Positions 1-8,381 of a stretch of DNA of 64,000 nt are shown here, one piece after another. How positions within the stretch are numbered: position 1 is the first letter of the stretch; each line of letters starts with the position of its first letter. This stretch comes from Microvirga arsenatis (GTDB lineage: Bacteria; Pseudomonadota; Alphaproteobacteria; Rhizobiales; Beijerinckiaceae), in assembly GCF_009910705.1 (NCBI RefSeq), contig NZ_JAAAXJ010000011.1, positions 44,125 through 108,124 of the forward strand. The letters run 5' to 3'. A program made the position numbers and the translations under genes. The notes beneath the pieces are model-generated. The model saw only the letters and a program-made list of their open reading frames with translations, did not search any database and was not told the DNA's origin.

Positions 1-213
1 AGCGAGGTTCTGCTCGGCATAGGTGAAGGTCTTGCGGGCGGCGTCGCGGGCGCTCGCCTGGACCGTGTTCGCCGAACCCTCGAAGGTGTCGGCCGTCTTC
101 TGGGCGGCGCTCATGAAGCCGTCGATGGCCTTGCGGGCCTGCTCGACGCTCTTCTCGGCGAAGTCGCGCATTTCGGCGGGGATCTCGTAAGTGGGGGTCT
201 GGTTGTTGGCCAT
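1..213 (-). CDS. Phasin family protein (N-terminal part, runs off window)
   Basis: Only the first 71 codons are inside the window; the gene continues past base 1. The product starts MANNQTPTYEIPAEMRDF and continues as a polar, amphipathic helix rich in Ala, Lys, Glu and Gln, typical of phasins, which coat polyhydroxyalkanoate granules. The ATG at 213 has a GAGGAGC ribosome-binding site about 5 bases upstream. Two TGC-N3-GCA sites sit just upstream, the pattern bound by the PHA-responsive repressor PhaR, and this supports the family call. The C-terminal half is not visible, so subtype and length are unknown. Confidence 0.8.
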   Translation of the reverse strand, partial: MANNQTPTYEIPAEMRDFAEKSVEQARKAIDGFMSAAQKTADTFEGSANTVQASARDAARKTFTYAEQNLA

Positions 214-239
214 AGCTTGCTCCTCATCATTGGTGTTTG

Positions 240-268
240 TGCAGTGCAATATCACATTGTGCAGCGCA
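240..268. promoter_or_regulatory. Tandem PhaR-like operators upstream of phasin gene
   Basis: Two copies of TTGTGCAGYGCAA lie between the phasin gene and the histidine kinase. Their TGC-N3-GCA cores are at 240-248 and 260-268, exactly 20 bp apart, so they sit on the same face of the helix. The Paracoccus phasin repressor PhaR is known to bind TGC-rich CTGC-N3-GCAG-type sites at phasin promoters. Position and motif both fit; binding is inferred. Confidence 0.6.
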
Positions 269-414
269 AAATCAACTCCCTTGAAGCGGTGCCTATTAAG
301 GTTACCTCAAAGTAAATGGATTCAAGTGTTCCGCCTTGCATGCTTGGCCGCCGGGATTAGTCTACAACCCTCTCAACCGATGAGACTGCGACTGGTCGAG
401 GCACAAGGCCGTTC

Positions 415-3063
415 ATGACGGAAGCTCCCAATCCCTTCGAGGCGCTGGTGGCGCGGCTCGCCGCCGAGCCGGAGCTTGGCCTTCTGGCCAGGCCCGGAAC
501 GGGCGTGCTCGTTTGGGACGAGGAGGGAGAGAGGCTGCTCTGGACCTCCCCCGCCGCCCGGGAGCTGGGACAGGCTCTTACCGGAGCGGATGCCCGGATC
601 GCGGCGGATGTCCGCGCCCGCGACCGCCTTAGGGCCCTTGCCGGCGGCATGGCCCCGAGACAGGGGGCAAGGCTGGAACGCCTCAGACTGGATCCGGCCA
701 GGCCTTGGCTGCCCGTGGCTTGTCTCTGCCGCCTCGACTCCCTCGACGATGGCCGCACGGTTCTGGTCACCGCCCTCACAAGTCCTGTGCCGAAAGTGGC
801 CGCGCGCTCCCGCACGGCTGACCAGGCGGTCGGGCGATCCGCTCAGATCCGGACGGCGATCGATGGCAACTCCGAAGACGAGACCGGGCAGGGCAGGGCA
901 TCGGGCCCAATTCGCTTCATCTGGCACACGGATGCTCAGACGCGTTTCACTCATGTGTCACCTGATCTGGCCAGGGCTGTCGGCACCGAGGCTGGGGATA
1001 TCGTCGGGCGGACCTGGGAGGAGGTGACCCGCTCTGTGGCCGAGGATCCTGATGGCGCCGTGGCGGACCTCTTCGCGCGTCGCGAGACCTGGAGCGCGCG
1101 CACGGTGTTCTGGTCTGTCGACGGGTCAAGCCTGCAGGTTCCGGTCGATTGGGCCGGCATGCCGGTCTTTGGAGACGAACGTCACCTGATCGGCTTCCGG
1201 GGCTTCGGTCTCGTTCGGATGGATGCGGCTCGGGAGCGGGAGCAGATCGCCGGCGACCTCCTTGCCCAGAGCCTGGCCAAGGACGAGACCCTGCCCTTCC
1301 GGCCCCCCGAAGAAGCATTGCCGGAGCAGCCGGACACGGCCAGCACGCGTTCGGAGGAAGAGAGCTGGTTTGCCAGCCTGCGCGACCAGGTAGCCGAGGC
1401 GCTCTCGAACCCCAGTCCACCCGAGCAGCAGCCGAGCGAGCCGTCCAGGCCTGCCGAGAAGCCTGCATCGACCCTGTCCACGGCCGAGCGCAACGCCTTC
1501 CGCGAGATTGCCAAGGCCTTGGGCGCCCGCCTGGACGACAGCGAGCCTTCGTCCGAAGGCCCCTCCGCCACGGCGGAGCCTGTGCCCGCAGAGGCCAATA
1601 CGCCTAACCCTGCCACTCCACCCACTCCCGGTGACCACATCCTCGACCGGCTGCCGATCGGCATCCTGGTTCACCGGGGCGAGCGCGTCCTGTTCGCCAA
1701 CCGCTTCCTTCTCGACCTGACCGGCTACGAGGGCGCGGAGCAGGTCCAGGACGAGGGCGGGCTGGTGCACCTGTTCCGAGGCTCTCCGGCCCTGGGCGGG
1801 TCGGGAGACGAGGATTCCGCCCTTGCCCTGACGACCCGCACGAACGAGAACCTCGCCGTCAGCGTGCGCTCCTCGACCGTCGACTGGGAAGGCGAGGAGG
1901 CGGGCCTCATGGTCATCCGCCGGGTGTCCAGGGCGGAGGCGCCCCAGGACGGCCGCATCCAGGAACTGGAGGCAATTCTCGACACGGCCACGGATGGGGT
2001 GATCGTGCTCAACGAGACCGGGCGCATCATCTCGCTCAACCGCTCGGCCGAGGCGCTCTTCGGCTATGACGAGCGGGCGGTGGCGGGCGACGCCATCACG
2101 GTCCTGCTCGCGCCAGAGAGCCACATGGTCGCCCTCGATTACCTGGAGAGCCTGCGCTCGCCGGGCGTGGCGAGCCTGCTCAACGACGGGCGCGAGGTGG
2201 TGGGCCGCGAGCGGCAGGGCGGCGCGATCCCGCTCTTCATGACCATGGGCCGCTTGGGCGACGGGCCGGACCGCCGGTTCTGCGCGGTGCTGCGCGACAT
2301 CACCGTGTTCAAGAAGGCGGAGGGCGAGCTGATCGGCGCCAAGCATGCCGCTGAGGAGGCGAGCGCCCAGAAATCCGATCTCCTCGCCAAGATCAGTCAC
2401 GAGATCCGCACGCCGCTGAATGCCATCCTCGGCTTTGCCGAGGTGATGCTGGAGGAGCGCTTCGGACCCATCGGCAACGAGAAATACAAGGAATACCTCA
2501 AGGACGTTCACGCCTCGGGCTCGCATGTGATCAGCCTGGTGAACGATCTCCTGGACCTCGCCAAGATCGAGGCAGGCCGGCTCGAGCTGTCGTTCACGGG
2601 CGTGAGCCTCAACGATCTCGTGGCCTCCTGCGTCACCCTCCTGCAGCCGCAGGCGGCGCGGGACCGCATCGTCATGCGCATGAGCTTCGCCCCCAAGCTG
2701 CCCCCGGTGGTGGCGGACGAGCGCTCCGTGCGCCAGATCGTGCTCAACCTCGTCTCCAACGCGATCAAGTTCACCGATGCGGGTGGGCAGGTGATCGTCT
2801 CCACCGCCATGACCGACAGGGGCGAGGTGGCCTTCCGGGTTCGGGACACCGGCATCGGCATGACGCCCGAGGAGGTAGAGGCCGCCCTCGAGCCCTTCCG
2901 CCAGCTCGCCACCGCCCGCAGGAGAGGCGGCACCGGCCTCGGCCTTCCGCTCACCAAGGCCCTTGTCGAGGCGAACCGGGGCGCGCTGCAGATCTCGAGC
3001 CGGCCCAGCGAAGGCACCCTGGTCGAGGTGATCTTCCCGCCCACGCGGGTTCTGGCGGAATAG
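415..3063 (+). CDS. Multi-PAS sensor histidine kinase
   Basis: 882-residue cytoplasmic-looking kinase with no obvious membrane segments. PAS-like segments lie near residues 165-210, 412-460 and 520-640. A HisKA domain follows with SHEIRTPLNAILGF (phospho-acceptor His about residue 662), then an HATPase domain with the N box NLVSNAIKFTD (about 780), DTGIGM and GGTGLGLPL. Residues 290-400 are low-complexity and rich in Pro, Glu and Ser. The core resembles the PleC/DivJ/PdhS class that controls cell-cycle phosphorelays in Rhizobiales, but the exact orthologue cannot be fixed from sequence alone. No response regulator is adjacent. The start ATG at 415 has an AAGG about 6 bases upstream. Confidence 0.85.
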   Translation: MTEAPNPFEALVARLAAEPELGLLARPGTGVLVWDEEGERLLWTSPAARELGQALTGADARIAADVRARDRLRALAGGMAPRQGARLERLRLDPARPWLPVACLCRLDSLDDGRTVLVTALTSPVPKVAARSRTADQAVGRSAQIRTAIDGNSEDETGQGRASGPIRFIWHTDAQTRFTHVSPDLARAVGTEAGDIVGRTWEEVTRSVAEDPDGAVADLFARRETWSARTVFWSVDGSSLQVPVDWAGMPVFGDERHLIGFRGFGLVRMDAAREREQIAGDLLAQSLAKDETLPFRPPEEALPEQPDTASTRSEEESWFASLRDQVAEALSNPSPPEQQPSEPSRPAEKPASTLSTAERNAFREIAKALGARLDDSEPSSEGPSATAEPVPAEANTPNPATPPTPGDHILDRLPIGILVHRGERVLFANRFLLDLTGYEGAEQVQDEGGLVHLFRGSPALGGSGDEDSALALTTRTNENLAVSVRSSTVDWEGEEAGLMVIRRVSRAEAPQDGRIQELEAILDTATDGVIVLNETGRIISLNRSAEALFGYDERAVAGDAITVLLAPESHMVALDYLESLRSPGVASLLNDGREVVGRERQGGAIPLFMTMGRLGDGPDRRFCAVLRDITVFKKAEGELIGAKHAAEEASAQKSDLLAKISHEIRTPLNAILGFAEVMLEERFGPIGNEKYKEYLKDVHASGSHVISLVNDLLDLAKIEAGRLELSFTGVSLNDLVASCVTLLQPQAARDRIVMRMSFAPKLPPVVADERSVRQIVLNLVSNAIKFTDAGGQVIVSTAMTDRGEVAFRVRDTGIGMTPEEVEAALEPFRQLATARRRGGTGLGLPLTKALVEANRGALQISSRPSEGTLVEVIFPPTRVLAE

Positions 3064-3226
3064 TCCGGGGATCCTGGCCGCTTCCGGGGCAGCATCAGGT
3101 ATGGAGGGCCGAAGGAGCGCCGGCCTGCGATAGATCAATCACATCGGCGCGTCTTGCGGTTAGAGGCAGGCGCAATAGGTTCTGAGAGCCGATCTGGCCT
3201 TAACGTCCCGAGACGAAGGATCGCCG

Positions 3227-5950
3227 ATGTCCACCTATCGCCTCGACAAGCTGCTCGCCCCGCGCTCCATCGCAGTCGTCGGTGCAAGCCCGCGTCCCGG
3301 GTCCCTCGGGCTGACCTTCCTGCGCAATCTCATCGCAGGAGGCTTCGAAGGCGACATCTTCCCGGTCAATCCGCACCACGTCGAGATCGAGGGCCTCGCC
3401 TGCTTTTCTTCCCTGTCCGACGTTCCGGAGGTGCCTGACCTGATCGTCGTCGCGGTGCCGCCCGAGCGGGTGCTCGGCGTCATCGAGGAGGCCGGGAGCG
3501 TGGGCGTGAGCGTCGCCATCATCGCAACGGCCGGCCTGGGCTACGGCGAAGGATCCTTGAGCGAGAAGGTGAGGCTCGCGGCTCGCGCGCAAGGATTGCG
3601 CATCGTCGGTCCCAACTGCATCGGCGTGCTCGCGCCCAGGGCCAAGATGAATGCAAGCTTCGCCGCGCACAGCGCCAAGCCGGGTGACCTGGCGCTCGTG
3701 TCCCAGTCGGGTGCGGTGGCGGCAGGCCTCGTCGAATGGGCGGCGCAGAGGAATGTGGGCTTCTCGGCCATCGTGTCCCTCGGCGACAAGATCGACGTGG
3801 ATTTCAGCGATTGCCTGGACTTCTTCTCCGCCGACAGCGGCACGCGGGCGATCCTGCTCTACATCGAGTCCATCGGCAACGCGAAGAAGTTCATGTCCGC
3901 GGCCCGCGCTGCGGCGCGCGTGAAGCCGGTGGTGGTCATCAAGGCCGGCCGCCATGCGCAGGGCGCGAAGGCCGCCGCGACCCACACGGGCGCGCTGGCG
4001 GGATCGGATGCGGTCTATGACGCCGCCTTCCGCCGCGCCGGCCTGCTGCGCGTGCTCGACCTCGACCAGCTCTTCGCCGCCGCGGAGACGCTGGGGCGGC
4101 AGAAGCCGTTTCCCGGAAACCGCCTTGCAGTGCTCACCAATGGCGGCGGTGTCGGCGTGCTCGCCGTGGATCGCTTGATCGATCTTGGCGGGACGCTCGC
4201 GACCCTGTCGGAAACGACGCGCAATTCGCTCAACGCCCTGCTGCCGGAGACATGGTCCCGTGCGAACCCGATCGACATCATCGGCGATGCCAATCCCGAG
4301 CGCTATGCAGGAGCCCTGGAGGCGCTGCTCGCCGACCCGGAGAACGATGCCGTCCTCATCCTCAACGTGCCGACGGCCGTGGCGAGTGCCACGGATGTGG
4401 CGAAAGCCGTCGTCGACGTGGTGAAGCGCGACAGGGCCAGGGGCTATCGCCAGAAGCCGGTCTTCGCCGCCTGGATCGGCGAGGATCCGGAATCGGCCCG
4501 CCTCTTCGAGGAAGCGCGCATTCCGCACTTCACCACCGAAGCCGATGCGGTGCGGGGCTTCATGCAGCTCGTGCGCTACCGTGAGGCGCAGACCCAGCTG
4601 ATGGAGACGCCCGACGACCTGCCCAAGGATTTCGAGCCCGACACGAAGGCTGCGCGCGCCATCGTCGAGCACGTGCTGGCGCAGAACCGGCGCTGGCTCG
4701 ATCCGCTCGAGGTCGATGCCCTGCTGAAAGCCTATGATATTCCCTCCGCGCCGGTGATGCTGGCGACGACGCCGGACGAGGCTGCGGAGGCAGCACGGCC
4801 GACCATCGCGGCGGGCGGCACCGTCGCGGTCAAGGTGCTCTCGCCCGACATCGTGCACAAGTCCGACATCGGCGGCGTGCAGCTCGACCTCACGACCGAG
4901 GAGGCGGTGCGCCGGGCCGCCGCCGACATCTTCGAGCGCGCCGCGCGCCTGAAGCCGGGGGCGCAAGTGACCGGCGTGACCGTTCAGCCGATGGTGCGCC
5001 GGGCCAAGGCCCGCGAGCTTATCGTCGGCCTCGCCGACGATCCCGCCTTTGGCCCCGTCGTGCTCTTCGGCCGCGGCGGCACGGCCGTGGAGGTGATCAA
5101 CGACAAGGCGCTGGCCCTGCCGCCCCTCGACCTCAACCTGGCGCACGATCTCATCGCCCGCACCCGCGTCTCGCGCCGTCTCAAGGCCTACCGGGACGTG
5201 CCCGCAGCGGACGAGGGGGCGATCGCCCTGACCCTGGTGAAGCTGGCGCAGATGGCGGCCGACCTGCCCGAGATCCGCGAGCTCGACATCAATCCGCTGC
5301 TCGCCGACCACACCGGCGTCATCGCCGTCGATGCCCGCGTGGCAGTGGCCCCCGAGCTGCGCAAGGGCAGCGGGCATCCGCGCTTTGCCGTGCGCCCCTA
5401 TCCGAAGGAGTGGGAGCGCACGCTCGGTCTGCGCAACGGGCGCAGAGCCTTCGTGCGGCCCGTGCGGCCGGAGGACGAGGACGAGTTCCGTCGCTTCTTC
5501 GAGAAGATCACCCCGGAGGACCTGCGCCTACGCTTCTTCGCGCCGGTGCGCGACTTCAGCCACACCTTCCTCGCCCGCCTGACGCAGCTCGACTATGCGC
5601 GTGCCATCGCCTTCGTGGCCTTCGACGATGAGACGGGCGAGATGATGGGCGCCGTTCGCCTCCATGCGGATGCGAACCATGAGACGGGCGAATACGGCAT
5701 CCTGCTTCGCTCGGATCTCAAGGGGCTCGGCCTCGGCTGGGAGCTGATGCGCCTCATGATCGAATGGGCGAAGGCTGAAGGATTGCGCGAGGTCGAGGGA
5801 CAGGTGCTGCGCGAGAATTCCACCATGCTCGACATGTGCCGCAGCCTCGGCTTCTCCATCCGGATCGATCCGGACGATCCGGAGCTGCGCCTCGTCACCC
5901 TGCCGATCGCATCGATCGAGGAGCCGGGCAAGCTTGCGAAATCGACCTGA
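3227..5950 (+). CDS. Acyl-CoA synthetase (NDP-forming)/GNAT fusion, protein acetyltransferase (Pat)-like
   Basis: 907 residues. Domains in order: CoA-binding Rossmann domain (about 1-130), succinyl-CoA-synthetase-like flavodoxin domains (about 150-450), ATP-grasp domain (about 480-700), and a C-terminal GNAT acetyltransferase (about 725-890). This is the architecture of Pat/YfiQ protein lysine acetyltransferases, which regulate acetyl-CoA synthetase and related enzymes. The His of the THTGALAGS motif (about residue 253), equivalent to the phospho-His of active ADP-forming acyl-CoA synthetases, is present, so the ligase half may still work. Start ATG at 3227 is preceded by GAAGGA. It appears to be a single-gene unit ended by the hairpin at 5958-5980. 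Confidence 0.85.
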   Translation: MSTYRLDKLLAPRSIAVVGASPRPGSLGLTFLRNLIAGGFEGDIFPVNPHHVEIEGLACFSSLSDVPEVPDLIVVAVPPERVLGVIEEAGSVGVSVAIIATAGLGYGEGSLSEKVRLAARAQGLRIVGPNCIGVLAPRAKMNASFAAHSAKPGDLALVSQSGAVAAGLVEWAAQRNVGFSAIVSLGDKIDVDFSDCLDFFSADSGTRAILLYIESIGNAKKFMSAARAAARVKPVVVIKAGRHAQGAKAAATHTGALAGSDAVYDAAFRRAGLLRVLDLDQLFAAAETLGRQKPFPGNRLAVLTNGGGVGVLAVDRLIDLGGTLATLSETTRNSLNALLPETWSRANPIDIIGDANPERYAGALEALLADPENDAVLILNVPTAVASATDVAKAVVDVVKRDRARGYRQKPVFAAWIGEDPESARLFEEARIPHFTTEADAVRGFMQLVRYREAQTQLMETPDDLPKDFEPDTKAARAIVEHVLAQNRRWLDPLEVDALLKAYDIPSAPVMLATTPDEAAEAARPTIAAGGTVAVKVLSPDIVHKSDIGGVQLDLTTEEAVRRAAADIFERAARLKPGAQVTGVTVQPMVRRAKARELIVGLADDPAFGPVVLFGRGGTAVEVINDKALALPPLDLNLAHDLIARTRVSRRLKAYRDVPAADEGAIALTLVKLAQMAADLPEIRELDINPLLADHTGVIAVDARVAVAPELRKGSGHPRFAVRPYPKEWERTLGLRNGRRAFVRPVRPEDEDEFRRFFEKITPEDLRLRFFAPVRDFSHTFLARLTQLDYARAIAFVAFDDETGEMMGAVRLHADANHETGEYGILLRSDLKGLGLGWELMRLMIEWAKAEGLREVEGQVLRENSTMLDMCRSLGFSIRIDPDDPELRLVTLPIASIEEPGKLAKST

Positions 5951-5957
5951 ATGCAAA

Positions 5958-5980
5958 AAGGCCCGCCGTGGGCAGGCCTT
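5958..5980 (+). terminator. Putative terminator after Pat-like gene
   Basis: AAGGCC and GGCCTT arms enclose a GCC/GGC inner stem with one mismatch and a GTG loop, eight bases after the stop codon. The downstream tract (cagtttctct) is only moderately T-rich, so efficiency is uncertain. Confidence 0.5.
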
Positions 5981-5995
5981 CAGTTTCTCTACGAT

Positions 5996-6100
5996 CCTCA
6001 TCCTGAGGAGGACCGTCAGGTCCGTCTCGAAGGATGGGGCGCCTCCAGTGCTCTCTGGAAACTCCTTCGAGACGGCGCTCCGCGCCTCCTCAGGATGAGG
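5996..6100. repeat. Dispersed palindromic intergenic repeat, copy 1
   Basis: About 105 bp, starting CCTCATCCTGAGGAGG and ending in the near-complement CCTCCTCAGGATGAGG, with a second internal pair (GTCTCGAAGGA against TCCTTCGAGAC). The whole can fold into one long hairpin. A second copy lies at 63440-63547, with the first 38 bases identical. It falls between the convergent 3' ends of the Pat-like gene and bfr. This matches the class of extragenic palindromes scattered through Rhizobiales genomes. Confidence 0.85.
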
Positions 6101-6119
6101 TTGGTTTTATAAGTGATCG

Positions 6120-6605
6120 TCAGTGGTCGTCTTCGAGACCGCCGATGTGCTTCTGGGCGTAGAGTTCGAGGCCGATCTGCTCGACGAGGTTGAGCTGGGT
6201 CTCGAGGAAGTCGATATGGCCTTCCTCGTCTGCCATCAGCTCCTCGAACAGGTTCTTGGACACCCGGTCGCCGATGCTGTCGCAATAGGCGGCTGCCTCG
6301 CCGTAGAGGTTGCGGGCCTCGTATTCCGCGGCGAGGTCGGATTCGAGGATTTCCTGAATGTTCTGGCCGATACGCAGGGGATCGAGCACCTGCAGGTTGG
6401 CGAAGCCTTCGAGGAAGATGATGCGCTCGATGAAGCGATCCGCGTGATGCATCTCCTCGATGGATTCCTTGCGCCAGGTCTTCGCAAGCTCCTTGTAGCC
6501 CCAGTCGTCCAGGAGCCGGTAGTGCAGCCAGTACTGGTTGACCGCCGTCAGCTCGCTGCGCAGGCCGCGATTGAGATACTCGATTACCTTGGGATCACCC
6601 TTCAT
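6120..6605 (-). CDS. bfr: Bacterioferritin
   Basis: 161-residue iron-storage protein of the ferritin-like four-helix fold, usual length for the family. With the start at 6605 ([11 protein letters not shown]), family numbering falls exactly in place: ferroxidase ligands Glu18, Glu51, His54 and Glu94 region, and the haem-ligating Met52 in [11 protein letters not shown]. An in-frame ATG 18 bases upstream (6623) is less likely, because GAGAGGG is correctly spaced only for the 6605 start. It oxidises Fe(II) and stores it as a mineral core in the cytoplasm. The ferredoxin gene bfd is 82 bases upstream in the same direction, so the two probably form an iron-controlled operon. Confidence 0.95.
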   Translation of the reverse strand: MKGDPKVIEYLNRGLRSELTAVNQYWLHYRLLDDWGYKELAKTWRKESIEEMHHADRFIERIIFLEGFANLQVLDPLRIGQNIQEILESDLAAEYEARNLYGEAAAYCDSIGDRVSKNLFEELMADEEGHIDFLETQLNLVEQIGLELYAQKHIGGLEDDH

Positions 6606-6687
6606 CCTAACCCTCTCGTCCATACGGCGCCGGATGCGCCAAACGACTCTTTAGAGGATTTGTGAACTAGGGTGGAAGCCTATTTGT

Positions 6688-6945
6688 TCAAAGAGTGGGT
6701 TCGGCGGCCGCTTTTTCGAGGGCGGTGGGACAGCAGCCGCGCCGGCAGGCGGCGACGGGCTCCACGCCAGCCTCGGCGAGAGCCTTGTCCATGATGGCGC
6801 GGATCGTCCGTGCGCAGCGCCCGCAATCGGGGCTGCAGCCGAGGCAGCGATAGACCTGCGCCGGGGTGCGGGGACAGTCCGGCCCCGGCTTGAGGCAGGC
6901 CTTCACATCGCCGTCGGAGAGGATGTTGCAGGAGCAGACGATCAT
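6688..6945 (-). CDS. bfd: Bacterioferritin-associated ferredoxin
   Basis: About 85 residues, a BFD-like [2Fe-2S] protein. It has CSC at residues 4-6 and CSPDCGRC further on, giving the four Cys ligands. A Cys-rich tail (CRRGCC) follows, which E. coli Bfd lacks. Bfd donates electrons to bacterioferritin to release stored iron. The start MIVCSCN at 6945 is preferred over an upstream in-frame codon because BFD proteins begin directly at the first Cys pair. It lies upstream of bfr and behind an Irr-like box. Confidence 0.9.
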   Translation of the reverse strand: MIVCSCNILSDGDVKACLKPGPDCPRTPAQVYRCLGCSPDCGRCARTIRAIMDKALAEAGVEPVAACRRGCCPTALEKAAAEPTL

Positions 6946-6957
6946 TTGTTGTTCTAG

Positions 6958-6972
6958 TTTAGAATGACTAAA
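6958..6972 (-). promoter_or_regulatory. Candidate iron-control element (Irr/ICE-like)
   Basis: TTTAGAATGACTAAA lies 13 bases upstream of the bfd start. It is a near-palindrome of TTTAGAA and TTCTAAA half sites, the type recognised by the rhizobial iron regulator Irr, with two mismatches in one half. An overlapping perfect palindrome TTCTA-GTT-TAGAA is also present at about 6953-6965. Position and the iron-storage function fit; binding is inferred. Confidence 0.45.
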
Positions 6973-7063
6973 AACTACATGCGATTTCAAAGACTTAGCC
7001 CAGACAGTGGCAAAGCGCCAGCACTATCTCCTGTGCCGAGATGTCACGGTTGAGCGAGAATGG

Positions 7064-7633
7064 TCAGCCCAGGCGCTTGAACAAGCCCGGGTAATCTCTC
7101 ACGAAGCCATCCTCATCCACGGGGAGGTCTGCGGTGAACCCGTCCTCCAGACTCTCGAACCGATAGAGGGAACCGGCCTCGAGCGCCGTGTAGCGCTGGC
7201 CGGCTGCCGAGACGATCAGATCAGGCAGCGAGATGTAGCAGAGGCGGATCTGCATGCTCTCTCCGGTGTCGAGATCGAGGCGCCGGATGGGGAGGGTATT
7301 CGTGAGCGGGGTCGCCTGAATGTCGACGTCGATGCAGCCCTGGAGGTCTGGCCGGTCCTTGCCGCTCTCCCGCCAGTGCCCTCGACCATCGCTCTCCAGG
7401 TGCAGCGCGTGACCGGAGGTGGTTCTCAACTGAACCTCCCTTGTGTGCCACAGGGCATCCAGCTTGAGACGGTAGGACAGGCCGAACTGGGTCTCATCCT
7501 CCTGGGCGATCACCACGCCGGAGATGTCGAGCCCGCCATCGGCTGGGCGGATGTCCACATGCTCCAGCCCCGCCTCGTAGCCGTCCCAGGCCGACCAGCG
7601 GATGGTGCGGAAGATCAGTGTCGGAATGGACAT
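7064..7633 (-). CDS. Putative glycolipid-binding domain protein (DUF1089 type)
   Basis: About 189 residues starting MSIPTLIFRTIRW. The pattern WSAWDGYEAGLEHVDI, followed by repeated beta strands and a C-terminal FVRDYPGLFKRL, fits the Glycolipid_bind family (formerly DUF1089), a beta-barrel fold of uncertain role. The start at 7633 has TTGGAG 7-9 bases upstream; a longer reading frame to 7732 has no such site. No signal peptide is visible, so it is probably cytoplasmic. Not clearly linked to the lut genes downstream. Confidence 0.75.
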   Translation of the reverse strand: MSIPTLIFRTIRWSAWDGYEAGLEHVDIRPADGGLDISGVVIAQEDETQFGLSYRLKLDALWHTREVQLRTTSGHALHLESDGRGHWRESGKDRPDLQGCIDVDIQATPLTNTLPIRRLDLDTGESMQIRLCYISLPDLIVSAAGQRYTALEAGSLYRFESLEDGFTADLPVDEDGFVRDYPGLFKRLG

Positions 7634-7709
7634 TCCGAAGCTCCAAGCGTTACGGCTGCCTTTCGTGAGATTATGGCCCAGCCGGAAAGCTTGTCGAATC
7701 AGGAGTGAG

Positions 7710-8381
7710 TCAGTCCCGCACCACCACCACATGCAGGCGCCGCGGTCCGTGGGCGCCGAGCAGCAGGGTCTGCTCGATGTCGCCGGAGCGGGACGGGCCG
7801 GTGATGAAGTTCACCGTGCGCGGCATGGAGCCCTTGCCATAGGCGAAGCGGATCCTGTTCCAGACGGATTCGTAGTCGCCCGCGATGTCCTTGGCCGAAA
7901 CGACGATGATGTGGTTGTCGGGCAGGAAGTTCAGGGTGGATGGGTTCTCAGGACCTGAGACCATGGCAAGCGTGCCGGATTCGGCGATGCCGCCGAAGGC
8001 ATGGCTCACCGCGTTCAGATCGCGGCCCTCGCTCGGTCCATGCGCGATCTCGAGCGCCGTGTCCGCCCAGGGCATGGCCTTGAGTCGCGGATCGTCGCCC
8101 ATGCGGAGCGTCGCGGGCAGATTGTGGTTGCGCAGGAACAGCGCGATGGATTGCGGCACCTCAGCGGCGGAGGCGACTTCCGTCACCGTCGCCAGCGAAG
8201 TCTCGACCATGGTTTTGAACAGCGCGATCCTCTCCTCGCCCGAGACCTGTCCGCGCTTGGGGATCACGCCCCTTGGCGAACGCTCGAGGCGGTCGGCCAC
8301 GATCTGCTGCCGGATGGTTTCGCTGCCCTTCACGCCGAGCGAGCGGCGGATGTTGGCGAAGATGTCGTCGCGGGAGCTCAT
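7710..8381 (-). CDS. lutC: Lactate utilization protein C (LUD domain)
   Basis: 223 residues, LUD-domain protein (MSSRDDIFANIRRSLG at the N terminus, GIAESGTLAMVSGPENP and GPSRSGDIEQTLLLGAHGPRRLHVVVV near the C terminus). It is the third subunit of the LutABC iron-sulphur L-lactate oxidation complex. The ATG at 8381 overlaps the lutB stop by four bases (ATGA), so the genes are translationally coupled. Last gene of the lutABC operon. Confidence 0.92.
   Translation of the reverse strand: MSSRDDIFANIRRSLGVKGSETIRQQIVADRLERSPRGVIPKRGQVSGEERIALFKTMVETSLATVTEVASAAEVPQSIALFLRNHNLPATLRMGDDPRLKAMPWADTALEIAHGPSEGRDLNAVSHAFGGIAESGTLAMVSGPENPSTLNFLPDNHIIVVSAKDIAGDYESVWNRIRFAYGKGSMPRTVNFITGPSRSGDIEQTLLLGAHGPRRLHVVVVRD

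Noticed and set aside
1126..3138. 670-codon minus-strand frame opposite the histidine kinase
   Set aside because: Shadow of an intact HisKA/HATPase gene; no ribosome-binding site or domain.
3200..5377. 725-codon minus-strand frame opposite the Pat-like gene
   Set aside because: Shadow of a gene with clear CoA-binding, ATP-grasp and GNAT domains.
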